Origin: JADFGZ01 sp965222345
GTDB lineage: Bacteria > Acidobacteriota > Terriglobia > 2-12-FULL-54-10
NCBI GenBank assembly: GCA_965222345.1
Contig: CBDCTS010000007.1
Span: forward strand, 2,117,800-2,181,799
Direction: 5' to 3'
DNA: 64,000 nucleotides
Shown here: positions 1 through 7,622 of the stretch, in pieces
Layout: each line of letters begins with the position of its first letter
How positions within the stretch are numbered: position 1 is the first letter of the stretch
Made by a program: the position numbers and the translations under genes
The notes under the pieces: generated by a model
Databases searched by the model: none
Told to the model about the DNA's origin: nothing
What the model saw: only the letters and a program-made list of their open reading frames with translations

Positions 1-144
1 GGACGGGGAGTCGAATATACTGATGCTCCGTATGTCCGCAGGATTCTGCGGGAGGCCGCTCCCGGCGACTACCGCTGGTCGTCGCTCATTTTAGGTATTG
101 TCAATAGCACGGCGTTTCAGATGAGGAGGTCACGAGAGCCATGA
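1..144 (+). CDS. C-terminal end of DUF1592/DUF1585-type cytochrome-like protein (cassette A, partial)
   Basis: Frame 1 is open from the window edge to a TGA at 142-144. The 47 visible residues match the C-termini of the two complete paralogues in this window: they end in a block with RREAAP-like, DYRWSSL and FQMRRS motifs, seen as LREAAPGDYRWSSL and FQMRRSREP here. This is the end of the DUF1585 domain of planctomycete/acidobacterial secreted DUF1592-type proteins. The stop overlaps the start of the DUF1552 gene (ATGA at 141-144), the same coupling as in cassettes B and C. Everything upstream, including the haem-binding CxxCH motifs, is outside the window. Function is unknown; an exported redox or polymer-processing role is only inference. 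Confidence 0.85.
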   Translation, partial: GRGVEYTDAPYVRRILREAAPGDYRWSSLILGIVNSTAFQMRRSREP

Positions 145-1493
145 TGATTTTTAAGAAGGCCATCCCTCGCCGCACGTTTCTGCGCGGCGCCGGTGCGACG
201 CTGGCTTTGCCTCTGCTGGACGGAATGGTCCCGGCAATGGCAGCCTTGCGCGACACGGCGGCCAAACCGGCGGCCCGCCTGTCGGTCGTCTATGTTCCGA
301 ACGGAATGATTATGGAAAAATGGACGCCGGCGACAGAAGGGGCCGGTTTCGAGTTGACTCCGATTATGGAGCCGCTGGCTCCATTCCGGGACCGTCTGCT
401 GGTGCTGAGCGGGCTCGCCCACAACAGCGGCCGCGCACTGCCGGGCGAAAACACGGGAGACCATGCGCGCGCCGGCGCCACCTACCTGACGGGAGTTCAT
501 CCGAGAAAGACGGAAGGCGCCGACACCCGGGCGGGAATTTCAGCCGATCAGATTGCCGCAAAACAGCTCGGCAAGCACACCCAACTGGCGTCGCTCGAGC
601 TTGCCCTGGACACTACCGAGCTATTAGGCCAGTGCGAAGCCGGTTATACCTGCGCCTACATGAATACCCTTTGCTGGCGCACTCCCACGACGCCGATGCC
701 GATGGAAAACCGCCCGCGCGTGGTATTCGAACGCCTCTTCGGCGACAGTGACAGCACGGACCCGGCCGTACGGCTCCGCCGAATCCAGAGGGACCGCAGC
801 ATTCTCGACTCGGTGACCCGGAAGGTGGCTCACCTGCTGGCAGAACTCGGTCCGGGCGACCGCGCCAAGCTCGCCGAGTATCTCGATGCCATTCGCGACG
901 TCGAGCGGCGCATCCAGATGGCCGAGGAACAATCCTCCCGGGAACTGCCCACCTTGGAGCGGCCTCCTGGCGTGCCGTCAACTTTCATCGAGCATGCCAA
1001 GTTAATGTTTGATTTGCAGGTGCTGGCCTACCAGACCGACATGACCCGCGTCATCACCTTCATGGTGGGCCGCGAATTCGGTGGCCGGACCTACCGCGAG
1101 ATCGGCATTCCCGAGGGACACCACTCGCTGACCCATCACCAATACAAGCAGGAAAAAATCGACAAGGTGATCCGGATCAACATCTATCATGCCCAGGCGC
1201 TGGCGTATTTTCTGGAGAGGCTGCAATCTACTCCGGACGGCGACGGCTCCTTACTGGACCACATGGTGCTCCTCTACGGCGGCAGCCTGAGCGATGGCAA
1301 CTTGCATTGGCATGACAACCTGCCCATCATGCTGACGGGCGGCGGAGCGGGTCAAATCAAGGGGGGCCGTCACCTTCGATACCCGCAGGACACGCCCATG
1401 CCGAATCTGCTCTTGACCATGCTGGACATGTTAGGGATTCCCGTCGAGAGCCTCGGCGACAGCAACGGGAGGCTGGATCTTCTTTCCGTGTAG
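141..1493 (+). CDS. DUF1552 family Tat-exported protein (cassette A)
   Basis: A 450-residue protein. It begins with a twin-arginine signal (RRTFLRG at about residues 10-16) followed by a hydrophobic stretch ending near PAMAA, so export of a folded protein is expected. The mature part carries motifs shared with its two paralogues in this window: YVPNGMIMEKWTP, LSGLAHN, GTHPRKT-like ligand loop, HHSLTHHQ, STPDGDGSLLDH and the C-terminal GGRHLRYPQDTPM and GDSNGRLDLLS blocks. These define DUF1552, a family common in Planctomycetes and Acidobacteria with no established activity; it has been compared with alkaline-phosphatase-fold proteins, but I cannot verify that here. The start overlaps the stop of the upstream gene by 4 bases (ATGA) and GAGGAGG lies upstream. 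Repeatedly found beside DUF1592-type cytochromes, as here. Confidence 0.9.
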   Translation: MMIFKKAIPRRTFLRGAGATLALPLLDGMVPAMAALRDTAAKPAARLSVVYVPNGMIMEKWTPATEGAGFELTPIMEPLAPFRDRLLVLSGLAHNSGRALPGENTGDHARAGATYLTGVHPRKTEGADTRAGISADQIAAKQLGKHTQLASLELALDTTELLGQCEAGYTCAYMNTLCWRTPTTPMPMENRPRVVFERLFGDSDSTDPAVRLRRIQRDRSILDSVTRKVAHLLAELGPGDRAKLAEYLDAIRDVERRIQMAEEQSSRELPTLERPPGVPSTFIEHAKLMFDLQVLAYQTDMTRVITFMVGREFGGRTYREIGIPEGHHSLTHHQYKQEKIDKVIRINIYHAQALAYFLERLQSTPDGDGSLLDHMVLLYGGSLSDGNLHWHDNLPIMLTGGGAGQIKGGRHLRYPQDTPMPNLLLTMLDMLGIPVESLGDSNGRLDLLSV

Positions 1494-1584
1494 CAGTCTG
1501 TTATAAAACCCACTTGCTGTCATTCTGAGAGCACAGAGGAGTCTGCTTGCCGTCTAGGATGGTGAGAAAAAGCAGATTCCTCAG

Positions 1585-1606
1585 CCCGGCAAAGATTGCC
1601 GGGTTT
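1585..1606 (+). terminator. hairpin after the DUF1552 gene of cassette A
   Basis: CCCGGC (1585-1590) and GCCGGG (1598-1603) pair around a 7-base loop and are followed by TTT. It lies 92 bases after the DUF1552 stop and just before the stop of the convergent nuclease-like gene. The T run is short, so terminator activity is plausible rather than sure. The stretch 1500-1580 resembles common dispersed intergenic sequence (TCATTCTGAG followed by a repeated AGCAGATTCC/AGTCTGCTT pair). Confidence 0.4.
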
Positions 1607-1612
1607 CGGTGT

Positions 1613-2782
1613 CTATTTTAAAAAGTACTTGGTGATCTCGAAATTTTTCGTCCCTGCACGTCCTGTCATCGAAAATGATTTTCCCGACTCTCGAATCTTG
1701 ACATGCCAGTAGAATCGATCTGCTTTCTCGGTAATTGAGCAATTATCCAGCCACGGCTTGAAATCAACAAACGGTATAAGGAACAGCTTCTGCGCGTCTC
1801 CGCAACCGAAGGCAACAAAAGCCTTTTGCGCCTTAGAAAGGAATTTGTCCTGATGGGGATGGAAAGCGAACCAATATCGTTTACCGCGTTCATGGAATCG
1901 AGAAACCGCGCAAAGCACATGGACAGTTTGGTCTGGACTGGCAAAGGAAGCTCGAGACTGTTTTACAAGCGTGGCATCCAAAAACTTCTCGACCCGCGAT
2001 ATGCACTGCTCATGAAATGAAGCAGGAGTAAATTTCTTGCCATCTGCCCTGTCTTCATGCGCTTCCTCAGGAGTTTCTTCAGGGGTCTCTTCCTGGCGGA
2101 CATCCTCGACTGCAGCGAATGCAATCTCGACGATCGGGTCAAGCCGCGTGAACTCACGAGGTATTAGAATTTCGTGGATGCGATTCAAGATAGCTGGGTC
2201 CTCAACTTCCTCCTTGAGTTTCAACATTCTCAAAAGGGCTTCTACACTGATGAGGCGCATGTCCCATGCGTGTCGTGATCCTCGAATTTGTGCTTCAAGA
2301 TCGCCAGTATCCTGTCTGCCAATAACAACCAACATGGAGCTTTGCTCTAGGTCGATAATGCCTTTCTTCGCCAACTCGCGCCTGTAGCCAGCAATTGTTT
2401 CGAGATCGATTCGATAGGCATCGCTTGTCTTCACTTCGACAACGATGCTGTACCGACTTCCATCGGACCAGATCCCATCGTTTCCTGGCTGTGAGGCGGT
2501 TCCTCTGTATCGACCGTAAGTGACGCTAAAGTCTAATCGGCGGCCAATCTCATTCACGAGGTCTTGAAGTGCAAAACCTGAATGAGTGAAGGAGTCCCGA
2601 AGACACTGATCCGTATATTTTGCGATAAGTTCTGAAGGGATATTGCGGAAATACTCCCGCACTTCGGAGGAAGCAATGGAGTTATCGGCTAGTCTTCCGT
2701 CGCCAGCGAATGTGATGACCTGCTGAATGTTCTTATCGGCTAGTTGTCCACGGTCCTTTTTCCAGAGGTCAATCAGCGCCAT
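1613..2782 (-). CDS. PD-(D/E)XK nuclease-like protein, orphan
   Basis: A 389-residue protein starting at ATG 2782 with GAGGAT upstream. The central part has the arrangement of a restriction-endonuclease-like core: an upstream acidic helix (DLVNEIGRRLDF, residues 75-85), then GNDGIWSDG with Asp102, a strand YSIVVEVKTS with Glu116 and Lys118, and a following helix LETIAGYRREL. D-x(13)-E-x-K fits PD-(D/E)XK enzymes. Residues about 225-245 are a Glu/Pro-rich linker (ETPEETPEEAHED), and the C-terminal 140 residues (HEQCISRVEKFL...YWFAFHPHQDKF...KNFEITKYFLK) look like a separate domain I do not recognise. No methyltransferase or specificity gene is near, so a simple restriction-modification pair is unlikely. 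It sits alone between the DUF1552 and ankyrin genes of cassette A, where cassettes B and C have no extra gene, which suggests insertion. A defence or DNA-repair role is inference. Confidence 0.7.
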   Translation of the reverse strand: MALIDLWKKDRGQLADKNIQQVITFAGDGRLADNSIASSEVREYFRNIPSELIAKYTDQCLRDSFTHSGFALQDLVNEIGRRLDFSVTYGRYRGTASQPGNDGIWSDGSRYSIVVEVKTSDAYRIDLETIAGYRRELAKKGIIDLEQSSMLVVIGRQDTGDLEAQIRGSRHAWDMRLISVEALLRMLKLKEEVEDPAILNRIHEILIPREFTRLDPIVEIAFAAVEDVRQEETPEETPEEAHEDRADGKKFTPASFHEQCISRVEKFLDATLVKQSRASFASPDQTVHVLCAVSRFHERGKRYWFAFHPHQDKFLSKAQKAFVAFGCGDAQKLFLIPFVDFKPWLDNCSITEKADRFYWHVKIRESGKSFSMTGRAGTKNFEITKYFLK

Positions 2783-2924
2783 CGTATCCTCATTATTTAA
2801 TCAGCGAACCCTTGTCCATGCTCGCATGTGTGGGCTTGTTCCGGCGGCCGGTCACGCGGTCAAATCAACCTACGTTTCACACGGAACCCGCAAGGAATAA
2901 CCCACGGCGAGAAAAGTACCCTTT

Positions 2925-2958
2925 GGCAAGTTCCCTTCAACTTCGCTCAGGGCAGGCT
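2925..2958. repeat. dispersed 34-bp intergenic repeat, copy 1
   Basis: GGCAAGTTCCCTTCAACTT continuing to CAGGGCAGGCT; a second copy with a few mismatches is at 55072-55105. Both copies lie just 3' of an ankyrin gene of a cassette. The remainder of 2783-2972 shows no gene. Confidence 0.6.
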
Positions 2959-2972
2959 ACCGTTACGACCAA

Positions 2973-4490
2973 CTATTGCACACCGGGAACCGGCCGCGAC
3001 TTGGGGTTCATTTGATACACGTCCGAATCCAGCTCCACGGGAATGAAATAGTCCGGAGCGGTCAGCGGGGTGGCGCCCAATTGGAGCAGCAAATCCGCCG
3101 TTTCCTTCCGGATGACTTCGCCGAGTTCCTCCCCTTTGGGAGTCCAGGGGAGGTGGACGCCTGAGGCAATGCTCAGGGGTGTCTGCTGGTATGTGTCTCT
3201 CACGTCCAGGTTGGCGCCCTGGTCCGCCAGGAACTGAATGATTGCGTTTCCTCCCAAGTTTGCCGCGCCGTGCAGCGCGGTCCGACTGGTGTTGTTGGCC
3301 GCATTCACGTCGGCGCCCAGATCCAACGCCAGTTTGACGGCTTCCAGAGCATTGTGCTCCTCCGCCTCCGTGAAGTCCTGGACACGGCCCACTCCCGCCG
3401 CTGCCGCCAGCGGCGTCAGCTTTCCCTTCGTTGCCAGCAGCGGGTCGGCGCCGTTTTCCGCCAGAATGCGCATGACGCTGACATCGTTGGCTGCGGCTGC
3501 CAGCAAAAACGGGGTCGCGCCGATTGCCTCCCTAAGAGAACGTCCGGCCAGCCGGGGGCCATCCACGAGCCGGGCGTTCGGGTTCGCTCCATGTGCCAGC
3601 AACGCCTTCACCAATTCCGGCATGCTGGGCCGGAATAAGTGGGAGACGTAATTTGCCAGGGAGACGCCGCTCATGGATGCGATGCCTTTCATCACGGCGT
3701 AGTGCAAAGCAGTAGCCCCATAGGCGTCCACCGCGTTCGGGTCCGCCCCTTCCTCCAGCAGAAATATGGAGAGCGCCTCGTGGCCGCTGGCGCTCGCCAG
3801 CAGCAGCACGCACATTCCGTCCGGCGTGGCCTCATTCACGTTCGCTCCCGTTGCCAGCAATATCCGGGCAGATTCCAGATCACCTTGCTGGGCAGCAAAC
3901 AGCAACGGCGTGAAACCACCATTCGACCGGGCATGGACGTCCGCTCCGTGCTCAATCAGCGTCTTCGCGGCCTCCGGCTGTTTTTGCGCCACCGCGCGCA
4001 TCAGAGCCGTCTGCCCCCGCCGGGTTTCGGCCGCATTCACGTCCGCTCCGTGGACCAGCAACGCGTTCACCGTTTCCGCGTTGCCCGCCCGCGCGCACAT
4101 CATGAGCACCGTCTCTCCTGTCGGCAGAGCGGCGTTCGGATTCGCTCCAGCTTCGAGCAGTTTCCCGGCTATGGCAGCGCTCCCGTTGGTGCAGGCCAGC
4201 CAGAGAGGAGTGACGCCGTAGTCGTTGGCCGCGTTCACGTCGGCGCCGGCGCGAATCAGCAACTCCGCCGTTTCCGGATCGTCCCAATGAGCAGCCCAGT
4301 GCAGCGCCGTCGCGCCGTCTGCCTGCGCCGCGTTCACATCGGCACGCTCCTGCAGCAGGGAATGCACGGCCTCCTGGTCTCTCTCCTCGACCGCCTCCAC
4401 CAGACGGAGATCGCCGGCGGCGGCAAGGCTGCCGACCGAAAGCAGAACTGCCATCCACCAGCCACCCAAGCCTTTGACTTTGCTAGCCAT
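2973..4490 (-). CDS. exported ankyrin-repeat protein (cassette A)
   Basis: A 505-residue protein. ATG 4490 is chosen because GGAGG lies 8 bases before it; an in-frame GTG at 4499 is less likely. An N-terminal signal peptide (GGWWMAVLLSVGSLAAAGD) is followed by about ten ankyrin repeats with the usual phrasing: DGATALHWAAHWDD, YGVTPLWLACTNG, TGETVLMMCARAG, GQTALMRAVAQKQ, GFTPLLFAAQQGD, YGATALHYAVMKG, ATPFLLAAAANDV, SRTALHGAANLGG and QQTPLSIASG. The C-terminus ends in a short tail after LLLQLGATPL. Two paralogues (43856-45325 and 55164-56798) share the order of repeats, so all three come from one ancestor. Here the gene faces the DUF1552 gene instead of following it, and the nuclease-like gene lies between them, so cassette A has been rearranged. 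It is probably a periplasmic protein-protein interaction scaffold. Confidence 0.88.
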   Translation of the reverse strand: MASKVKGLGGWWMAVLLSVGSLAAAGDLRLVEAVEERDQEAVHSLLQERADVNAAQADGATALHWAAHWDDPETAELLIRAGADVNAANDYGVTPLWLACTNGSAAIAGKLLEAGANPNAALPTGETVLMMCARAGNAETVNALLVHGADVNAAETRRGQTALMRAVAQKQPEAAKTLIEHGADVHARSNGGFTPLLFAAQQGDLESARILLATGANVNEATPDGMCVLLLASASGHEALSIFLLEEGADPNAVDAYGATALHYAVMKGIASMSGVSLANYVSHLFRPSMPELVKALLAHGANPNARLVDGPRLAGRSLREAIGATPFLLAAAANDVSVMRILAENGADPLLATKGKLTPLAAAAGVGRVQDFTEAEEHNALEAVKLALDLGADVNAANNTSRTALHGAANLGGNAIIQFLADQGANLDVRDTYQQTPLSIASGVHLPWTPKGEELGEVIRKETADLLLQLGATPLTAPDYFIPVELDSDVYQMNPKSRPVPGVQ

Positions 4491-4772
4491 CTTCACCACC
4501 TCCGCGCACTCAAACGACCGAGGCTGATTATATCACCCCATGTTCTTGTCAAGGTATCGTACTCCCAGCCTGTTCCTGACTGCTCGCAGAGCAGAGAGTT
4601 CTCAGGGAGCTACCCCAGCAGCGCGCGATGCGCCGCTCGACTATCCCTCCAACCGTCAGAATTCAAAGATGATGGGTTTGGCAGCCTCTGGGTTCGGTTT
4701 CGCGGTTCCTTCCTGGGCCTAACCCCCTGCACCGGCACGCCGCCTGGGGCGGCAGCCTATTCTGGTCTTCGG

Positions 4773-4797
4773 CCCGTTTTTAATTGACAAAAACGGG
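4773..4797 (+). promoter_or_regulatory. perfect 9-bp inverted repeat over the -35 of the his promoter
   Basis: CCCGTTTTT (4773-4781) and AAAAACGGG (4789-4797) are exact complements separated by AATTGAC. The repeat covers the -35 hexamer TTGACA (4784-4789). It may be an operator or may be the terminator of the preceding transcript; I cannot tell which. Confidence 0.45.
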
Positions 4798-4812
4798 TCC
4801 GTGCGGTAGCTT
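4784..4812 (+). promoter_or_regulatory. candidate sigma70 promoter of the his operon
   Basis: TTGACA at 4784-4789 and TAGCTT at 4807-4812 with a 17-base spacer. Initiation would fall near 4819-4820, right before the ATG of the His-rich leader peptide at 4821, which would then be translated almost without a leader. TATATC at 4815-4820 is an alternative -10 but its spacing (25 bases) is poor. Confidence 0.5.
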
Positions 4813-4820
4813 TGTATATC

Positions 4821-4862
4821 ATGGTTTCTATGCTGCACATCCATCGACATCACTATCGCTGA
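4821..4862 (+). CDS. hisL: his operon leader peptide (attenuation)
   Basis: ATG 4821 to TGA 4862 encodes MVSMLHIHRHHYR, 13 residues with four histidines within six positions (residues 6-11). A second in-frame ATG at 4830 would give a 10-residue peptide with the same histidines. A terminator hairpin follows 57 bases after the stop and the first his gene starts at 4976. This is the layout of histidine attenuators: ribosome stalling at the His codons when charged tRNA-His is scarce should prevent the terminator from forming. No clear Shine-Dalgarno precedes the ATG, so translation may be leaderless. Confidence 0.72.
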   Translation: MVSMLHIHRHHYR

Positions 4863-4919
4863 GATGCGTGTCAGCCGAACCGTGCCTTCTGAATTTATTT
4901 TCTAGTTTGCAATCGGCCG

Positions 4920-4950
4920 ACCCGCTGGCACAAGCCCAGTGGGTTTTTTA
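4920..4950 (+). terminator. his attenuator terminator
   Basis: ACCCGCTGG (4920-4928) pairs with CCAGTGGGT (4936-4944), nine pairs including one G-T, around a 7-base loop, followed at once by a run of six T (4944-4949). GCCGA (4874-4878) and TCGGC (4913-4917) upstream can also pair and are candidates for the competing structure. It stands between the leader peptide and hisI, so it is an intrinsic terminator inside the operon leader. Confidence 0.75.
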
Positions 4951-4975
4951 TTGCCTGTAAAACGAGGAAGAAAAC

Positions 4976-5422
4976 GTGACAGCAGGAGATGCAATGCAAT
5001 TAGATTTCGATAAAGGAGACGGTCTGCTTCCCGCCGTGATCCAAGATTCCGGAACGGGCAGGGTTTTGATGCTTGGCTATATGAATTCCGAGGCGTTGCG
5101 AAAAACACTTGAATCCGGCTACGTTACATTTTTCAGCCGTTCCCGCAACAGCCTCTGGGTCAAGGGGGAAAGCTCGGGGCATCGGTTGAAGGTCCAAGAG
5201 GTGCAGGTCGATTGCGATCAAGATGCGCTGGTAGTAATGGCGGAGCAGTCGGGCCCTGGAACTTGCCACATGGGTTACCGCTCGTGCTTTTATCGCCGGT
5301 TTCAGGACGGAGCTTTGGTGGAAACCGAGCGGCCCGCTTTCGATCCCGGTCAGGTGTATGGTGCTACTTCCGCCGGTCCTTCCCCGGAAAGAAGCCCGGC
5401 AAAATCCAACCGCCAGGAGTAA
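4976..5422 (+). CDS. hisI: phosphoribosyl-AMP cyclohydrolase
   Basis: A 148-residue HisI that hydrolyses the purine ring of phosphoribosyl-AMP to give ProFAR, the third step of histidine synthesis, in the cytoplasm. Typical motifs are present: VLMLGYMN (residues 30-37), the metal site around VDCDQDAL with Cys80, Asp81 and Asp83, and GTCHMGYRSCFYR with Cys97 and Cys104. The start is GTG 4976 behind GAGGAAG; ATG 4994 is an alternative. No HisE domain is fused at the C-terminus, which instead ends in a Pro/Ser-rich tail after residue 120. It is the first structural gene after the attenuator. Confidence 0.93.
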   Translation: MTAGDAMQLDFDKGDGLLPAVIQDSGTGRVLMLGYMNSEALRKTLESGYVTFFSRSRNSLWVKGESSGHRLKVQEVQVDCDQDALVVMAEQSGPGTCHMGYRSCFYRRFQDGALVETERPAFDPGQVYGATSAGPSPERSPAKSNRQE

Positions 5423-5428
5423 CTTCAG

Positions 5429-6301
5429 ATGCCTAAACTTCGGCTGGGTATTCCCAAAGGCAGCCTCCAGGAAGCAACCTTCGACTTGTTGCGCCGTGCC
5501 GGGTTCCTCCTTAAAGTGGGTTCCCGGTCCTACTTTCCCTCCGTGGACGACGAGGAGATGGAATGCGTGCTGATTCGGGCTCAGGAAATGGCCCGTTACG
5601 TGGAAGACGGTGTTCTGGACGCAGGACTGACGGGCCGGGATTGGGTGCTGGAAAACAACGCGGAGGTGGTCGAGGTGGCCGACCTACTCTATGCGAAGCA
5701 AAGTTTCGGCAAGGTTCGCTGGGTGCTGGCCGTGCCGGAGTCCTCTTCCATTCAAGGCCCCAAGGACCTCAATGGGAAAGTGGTGGCCACGGAGCTGGTG
5801 AAGGTGACCGAGAGGTATCTGGCAGGCTACGGCGTCCAGGCAAAGGTGGAGTTTTCCTGGGGCGCCACGGAGGTGAAGCCCCCGGAGCTGGCCGATGCCA
5901 TCGTGGAAGTCACCGAGACAGGCTCCTCGCTGCGCGCGAACAAGCTGAAGATTGTGGATACCGTGATGGAGTCAAACACAGTGCTCATCGCAAATTGCGA
6001 CTCCTGGAAAGACAGGTGGATCAGGGAGAAATTGGACAATATCAAAATGCTCCTGGAAGGAGCCATGATGGCGCACGACAAGGTGGGCCTGATGCTGAAC
6101 CTGCCCAAGGAGAAGCTCGCGGATGTCCTGGAGGTATTGCCGGCGCTGAAACGCCCCACCATATCCGAGTTGAGCGAGCCGGGCTGGGTGGCGATCAATA
6201 CGGTTCTGGAGGAGAGCCTCGTCCGGGTGATTATTCCGAAACTCAAAAAGGCCGGCGCGGAGAATCTTGTGGAATATCCGCTGAATAAAATCGTCATGTA
6301 G
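5429..6301 (+). CDS. hisG: ATP phosphoribosyltransferase, long form
   Basis: 290 residues, the length of the long HisG form, which carries its own C-terminal regulatory domain and needs no HisZ. It joins ATP and PRPP to start histidine synthesis and is normally feedback-inhibited by histidine. Visible motifs: LRLGIPKGSL at the N-terminus, DAGLTGRDWV, ATELVKVTERYL, and the PRPP-binding EVTETGSSLRANKLKIVD. The last about 75 residues (LMLNLPKEKL...ALKRPTISEL...WVAINTVLEE) correspond to the HisG_C ACT-like domain. It starts 6 bases after hisI. Confidence 0.95.
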   Translation: MPKLRLGIPKGSLQEATFDLLRRAGFLLKVGSRSYFPSVDDEEMECVLIRAQEMARYVEDGVLDAGLTGRDWVLENNAEVVEVADLLYAKQSFGKVRWVLAVPESSSIQGPKDLNGKVVATELVKVTERYLAGYGVQAKVEFSWGATEVKPPELADAIVEVTETGSSLRANKLKIVDTVMESNTVLIANCDSWKDRWIREKLDNIKMLLEGAMMAHDKVGLMLNLPKEKLADVLEVLPALKRPTISELSEPGWVAINTVLEESLVRVIIPKLKKAGAENLVEYPLNKIVM

Positions 6302-6344
6302 AGAATTCCGGCGTTGGCCGCCCCATAGGCCGCCAACAGGCATC

Positions 6345-7622
6345 ATGACCATGCCACAATATCCAATTCCGATTCTTTCGACCCGAAACCGTGCGCATCT
6401 GCGGAAGGTTTTCTCCCGGCGCGCCCAGCGCTTGGAGGAGGCCGAGCGGGCGGTGGCTCCTCTGATTCGGGCCATAGTCAAAGAAGGCGACCGCGCGCTA
6501 GTCCGCTATGCCCGCAGGTGGGACGGCTTTGAGGGAAAACCGGCGGCTCTGGCCGTCTCGCCCCACCGGATTGCCGCCGCCAAACGGGCCGTGCCGTCAG
6601 GGTTCATCGGGGCGGTGCGGAAGGCGGCCCAAAACATCCGGCGTTACTGCCGCTGGCAGATGCCGCGGCAGTGGCGGCAGCAAACGAATCCCGGCGTTCG
6701 GGTGGGGCAGTTGATCCGGCCGCTGGAGAGCGTGGGATGTTATATCCCAGGCGGGCGGTATCCGCTCGCCTCAACGCTGCTCATGACGGCGGTTCCGGCG
6801 CAGGTAGCCGGTGTGAAGCGGGTTGTAGTTACTACCCCGCGGCCTGCCCCGGAAATTTTAATTGCGGCGGACGTTCTCGGAATTCAAGAAATCTATACCG
6901 TGGGTGGAGCGCCTGCAATCGCCGCCCTGGCCTACGGCACAAAAACCATCGCTGCCGTCTCGAAGATTGTCGGGCCGGGGAATGCCTACGTGGCGGCGGC
7001 AAAGCGGCTCGTGAGCCGCGATACCGCCATCGACTTCGTGGCCGGGCCGACCGAGGTGTTGCTCGTTGCCGAAGATGGCAACCCAGCCTGGTTGGCGGCT
7101 GACCTTCTGGCTCAGGCCGAACATGACCAGGATGCTACGGCGGTTCTGCTGACGCCATCGACAAAACTTGCGCAGGCCGTTGCGCAAGCCGCCGGCCAGC
7201 AACTGAAATCCTTGCCCGCTGAAAGTCCCGCCGCCAGCGCGCTGCGACGCAACGGAGCGATTGTGGTGGTCCGCGATCTGGAAGAAGCGATTTCCCTGGC
7301 CAATCGCTTTGCGCCTGAACATCTCTCCGTCCCTGCAGGCTTTCCTTTGGACCGGATTCACAACGCGGGCGGGGTTTTTGTGGGTCCGTTCAGCCCGGAG
7401 GCGGCCGGGGATTACGCCGCCGGTCCGAACCATGTCCTGCCCACCGGAGGCATGGCCCGTCTGCGAGGAGGCCTTTCCGTAATGGACTTTGTGAAAATCA
7501 TATCGGTTCAGCAATTGCAACCGGCCGGCTTGCGCCGGCTGGCTCCCACGATTGTGAGCATGGCCCGCGGCGAGGGACTGGAAGCCCATGCCCGGTCGGT
7601 GGAGATTCGACTGAGAACTTGA
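6345..7622 (+). CDS. hisD: histidinol dehydrogenase
   Basis: 425 residues, normal length. It performs the last two NAD-dependent oxidations from L-histidinol to L-histidine, using zinc. Signature segments: YIPGGRYPLASTLLM, VGGAPAIAALAYG, the family pattern IVGPGNAYVAAAK with VAGPTEVLLVAED, AEHDQDATAVL, and FAPEHLSV. The 43 bases between hisG and hisD form a small gap without its own promoter that I can see. The stop overlaps the start of hisC (TGATG). Confidence 0.95.
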   Translation: MTMPQYPIPILSTRNRAHLRKVFSRRAQRLEEAERAVAPLIRAIVKEGDRALVRYARRWDGFEGKPAALAVSPHRIAAAKRAVPSGFIGAVRKAAQNIRRYCRWQMPRQWRQQTNPGVRVGQLIRPLESVGCYIPGGRYPLASTLLMTAVPAQVAGVKRVVVTTPRPAPEILIAADVLGIQEIYTVGGAPAIAALAYGTKTIAAVSKIVGPGNAYVAAAKRLVSRDTAIDFVAGPTEVLLVAEDGNPAWLAADLLAQAEHDQDATAVLLTPSTKLAQAVAQAAGQQLKSLPAESPAASALRRNGAIVVVRDLEEAISLANRFAPEHLSVPAGFPLDRIHNAGGVFVGPFSPEAAGDYAAGPNHVLPTGGMARLRGGLSVMDFVKIISVQQLQPAGLRRLAPTIVSMARGEGLEAHARSVEIRLRT

